This document shows positions 62,918-64,000 of a stretch of DNA of 64,000 nt, one piece after another (positions within the stretch are counted from its first letter, which is position 1; each line of letters begins with the position of its first letter). The DNA comes from Rhizobium sp. FKY42 (GTDB taxonomy: Bacteria; Pseudomonadota; Alphaproteobacteria; Rhizobiales; Rhizobiaceae): NCBI RefSeq assembly GCF_005222835.1, contig NZ_STGA01000065.1, positions 24,845 to 88,844 of the forward strand, in the 5' to 3' direction. The notes beneath the pieces are model-generated. The model was not told where the DNA came from. It saw nothing but the letters and a program-made list of their open reading frames with translations, and did not search any database. The position numbers were made by a program, and so were the translations under genes.

Positions 62918-64000
62918 TCACGCGGCGAGTTCGAGACCGAAGAAGTCTGAGGTTGTCAGGCTCTTCTGGCCGGTCAGCACCACCTGGAATTCGATCGTGT
63001 TTGCATCACCATCGGCATCGCCGAACAGGCGGGTGTTTCCGTTGACGAAATCGAAGGCAATCGCGTTCACCTGTGCTGTGGACGTCTGGCCAAGGAACCG
63101 GAATTCCTGATTGCCGGTGACCTTCAGGTTTGCGTCGATGAGGCGCAGGTCGATCTTGTCCGTGCCGACAACGAAGTCGGTGATTGTATCAGAGGCCAGG
63201 GTCGTCGACTCGTTGACATTGCCATACATGAAGACATCGGCGCCGCCATTGCCCGTCAGTGTGTCAGCGCCGCCATTGCCACGCAGAACGTTGCCGACAT
63301 CGTTGCCGATCAGGGTATCGTTGCCTGCGCCACCGAAGGCGTTTTCGATCTGAACGCCTGCCGCGATAACAAAACTGCCGCCCGCGATGGTCGAAGTCTG
63401 GCCCGCATTGAGGTTGATGGTCACCGCCGAGCTGACGGCGGCGGCATCGATGAGATCCGTTCCAGTGTCGTCGGTGACGGTCTTTGATCCGGTGAAGGAG
63501 TCAGCCAGGACGTAATGGTTGTCGGCGGTGACTTCCGATCCCCAGGCGCGAACGGTCAATTCCTTGAACTCAGCCACTGTACCGGTGTTCTTGTCGATCA
63601 ACTGCAGCGTCCAGGTGCCTGCGCTCTGTTCACCGAAAAAGGCTGTCGCGCCGATCTGGAAAGTGCCGGGCCAAACGGCGGAAGCGGCATCCTTGCCCAC
63701 CATCGGCTCATCAAAGAGAGTGATTGTGGTGCCGCTCGGCGATGTGATGACAGCCTTCAAATCGTTTGACGTTGCTGTGCTCAGATTGAGATCGAACTCC
63801 ATCCGCTCGATGATGACGTTCTTTGTCAGATTTGCGGTTACCGTCGTACCTGTACCACTGATCGTTGCCGCCGCAGAGCCGCTTTTCGCCTCGGAACTGA
63901 CCCAGTTGGCGGCGGTCTTTGCCGTATCCGTCCAGGATGCTGCGAGACGAACGGCGGCGCTGACGTCGATCAGGCCGAAGCCGACATCACGAGAAAACTG
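62918..64000 (-). CDS. Subtilisin-type protease with P-domain and RTX C-terminus (N-terminus beyond the window)
   Basis: The frame is open to the right edge, so only the C-terminal 360 residues are here. Near 64000 the residues RDVGFGLIDVSAAVRLA match the end of an S8 subtilase catalytic domain. Then follows a proprotein-convertase P-domain (MEFDLNLSTATSNDLKAVIT, SPSGTTITLFDE, GTWTLQLIDKNTGTVAEFKE), RTX repeats (GGAGNDTLIGNDVGNVLRGN, GGADTLTGNGGADVFMYG), a peptidase M10-type C-terminal beta domain, and the end SLTTSDFFGLELAA. It should be a type I-exported protease, third in the window. Catalytic residues lie outside. Confidence 0.82.
   Translation of the reverse strand, partial: QFSRDVGFGLIDVSAAVRLAASWTDTAKTAANWVSSEAKSGSAAATISGTGTTVTANLTKNVIIERMEFDLNLSTATSNDLKAVITSPSGTTITLFDEPMVGKDAASAVWPGTFQIGATAFFGEQSAGTWTLQLIDKNTGTVAEFKELTVRAWGSEVTADNHYVLADSFTGSKTVTDDTGTDLIDAAAVSSAVTINLNAGQTSTIAGGSFVIAAGVQIENAFGGAGNDTLIGNDVGNVLRGNGGADTLTGNGGADVFMYGNVNESTTLASDTITDFVVGTDKIDLRLIDANLKVTGNQEFRFLGQTSTAQVNAIAFDFVNGNTRLFGDADGDANTIEFQVVLTGQKSLTTSDFFGLELAA

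Overview
The window looks like part of a plasmid or chromid of an alphaproteobacterium, most likely in the Rhizobiales (Rhizobium/Agrobacterium-like codon use, a RepA of the replication-initiator-A family, a VirC1-like ParA, and the relics of rhizobial mobile DNA at the left edge). Almost everything that is not replication or mobile DNA builds, exports or modifies the cell surface. No rRNA, tRNA or CRISPR array was recognised.

Layout. 1-1560: transposase end, a Phd/VapC-type toxin-antitoxin pair behind two perfect dyads, and a recombinase gene truncated by an IS630-type fragment. 1795-4877: GtrB plus a GtrA-DUF6311 fusion. 5053-24102: an S-layer-like locus. Two RsaA-like proteins (slp1, slp2; DUF4214 at the N-terminus, RTX-like C-terminus) lie in mirror-image order, each divergent from its own paralogous XRE regulator; between and after them are two DUF4214-tagged M10 metalloproteases, a PF10119-type methyltransferase, a DUF4214-bearing chain-end-type methyltransferase and several GT4 glycosyltransferases. 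24189-25127: a further RTX/DUF4214 protein. 25539-29784: mannose pathway operon (AGE-type isomerase, phosphomannomutase, ManC). 29949-33661: partition and replication module (dyad-rich centromere candidate, parA, small RHH-like protein, iteron origin, repA). 34734-36720: gmd and rmd, giving GDP-D-rhamnose. 37063-40211: type I secretion ABC transporter and HlyD-type adaptor. 40254-43568: GT4, Wzm and Wzt. 43557-62849: a second, Wzx/Wzy-type polysaccharide locus with Wzz, AlgD-like GDP-mannose dehydrogenase, heparinase II/III-type protein, flippase, CapK-like ligase, GH5 hydrolase, GNAT, sterol-desaturase-type hydroxylase and UDP-galactopyranose mutase. 62918-64000: the C-terminal part of a subtilisin/P-domain/RTX protein that runs off the right edge.

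How it fits together (inference). Mannose-6-P is turned into GDP-mannose, then GDP-D-rhamnose, which GT4 enzymes polymerise into an O-polysaccharide exported by Wzm/Wzt, comparable to the D-rhamnan A-band system of Pseudomonas. The type I transporter exports the S-layer-like proteins and the RTX/DUF4214 proteins. This is the logic of the Caulobacter rsaADE/O-antigen region, where the S-layer N-terminus binds the O-polysaccharide. DUF4214 occurs in six proteins here, one of them a cytoplasmic chain-end-type methyltransferase, so I suggest DUF4214 is a module that recognises the locally made glycan. The most unusual structure is the inverted duplicate slp/xre module with shared promoter architecture, which could support regulated or recombination-driven switching of the surface coat.
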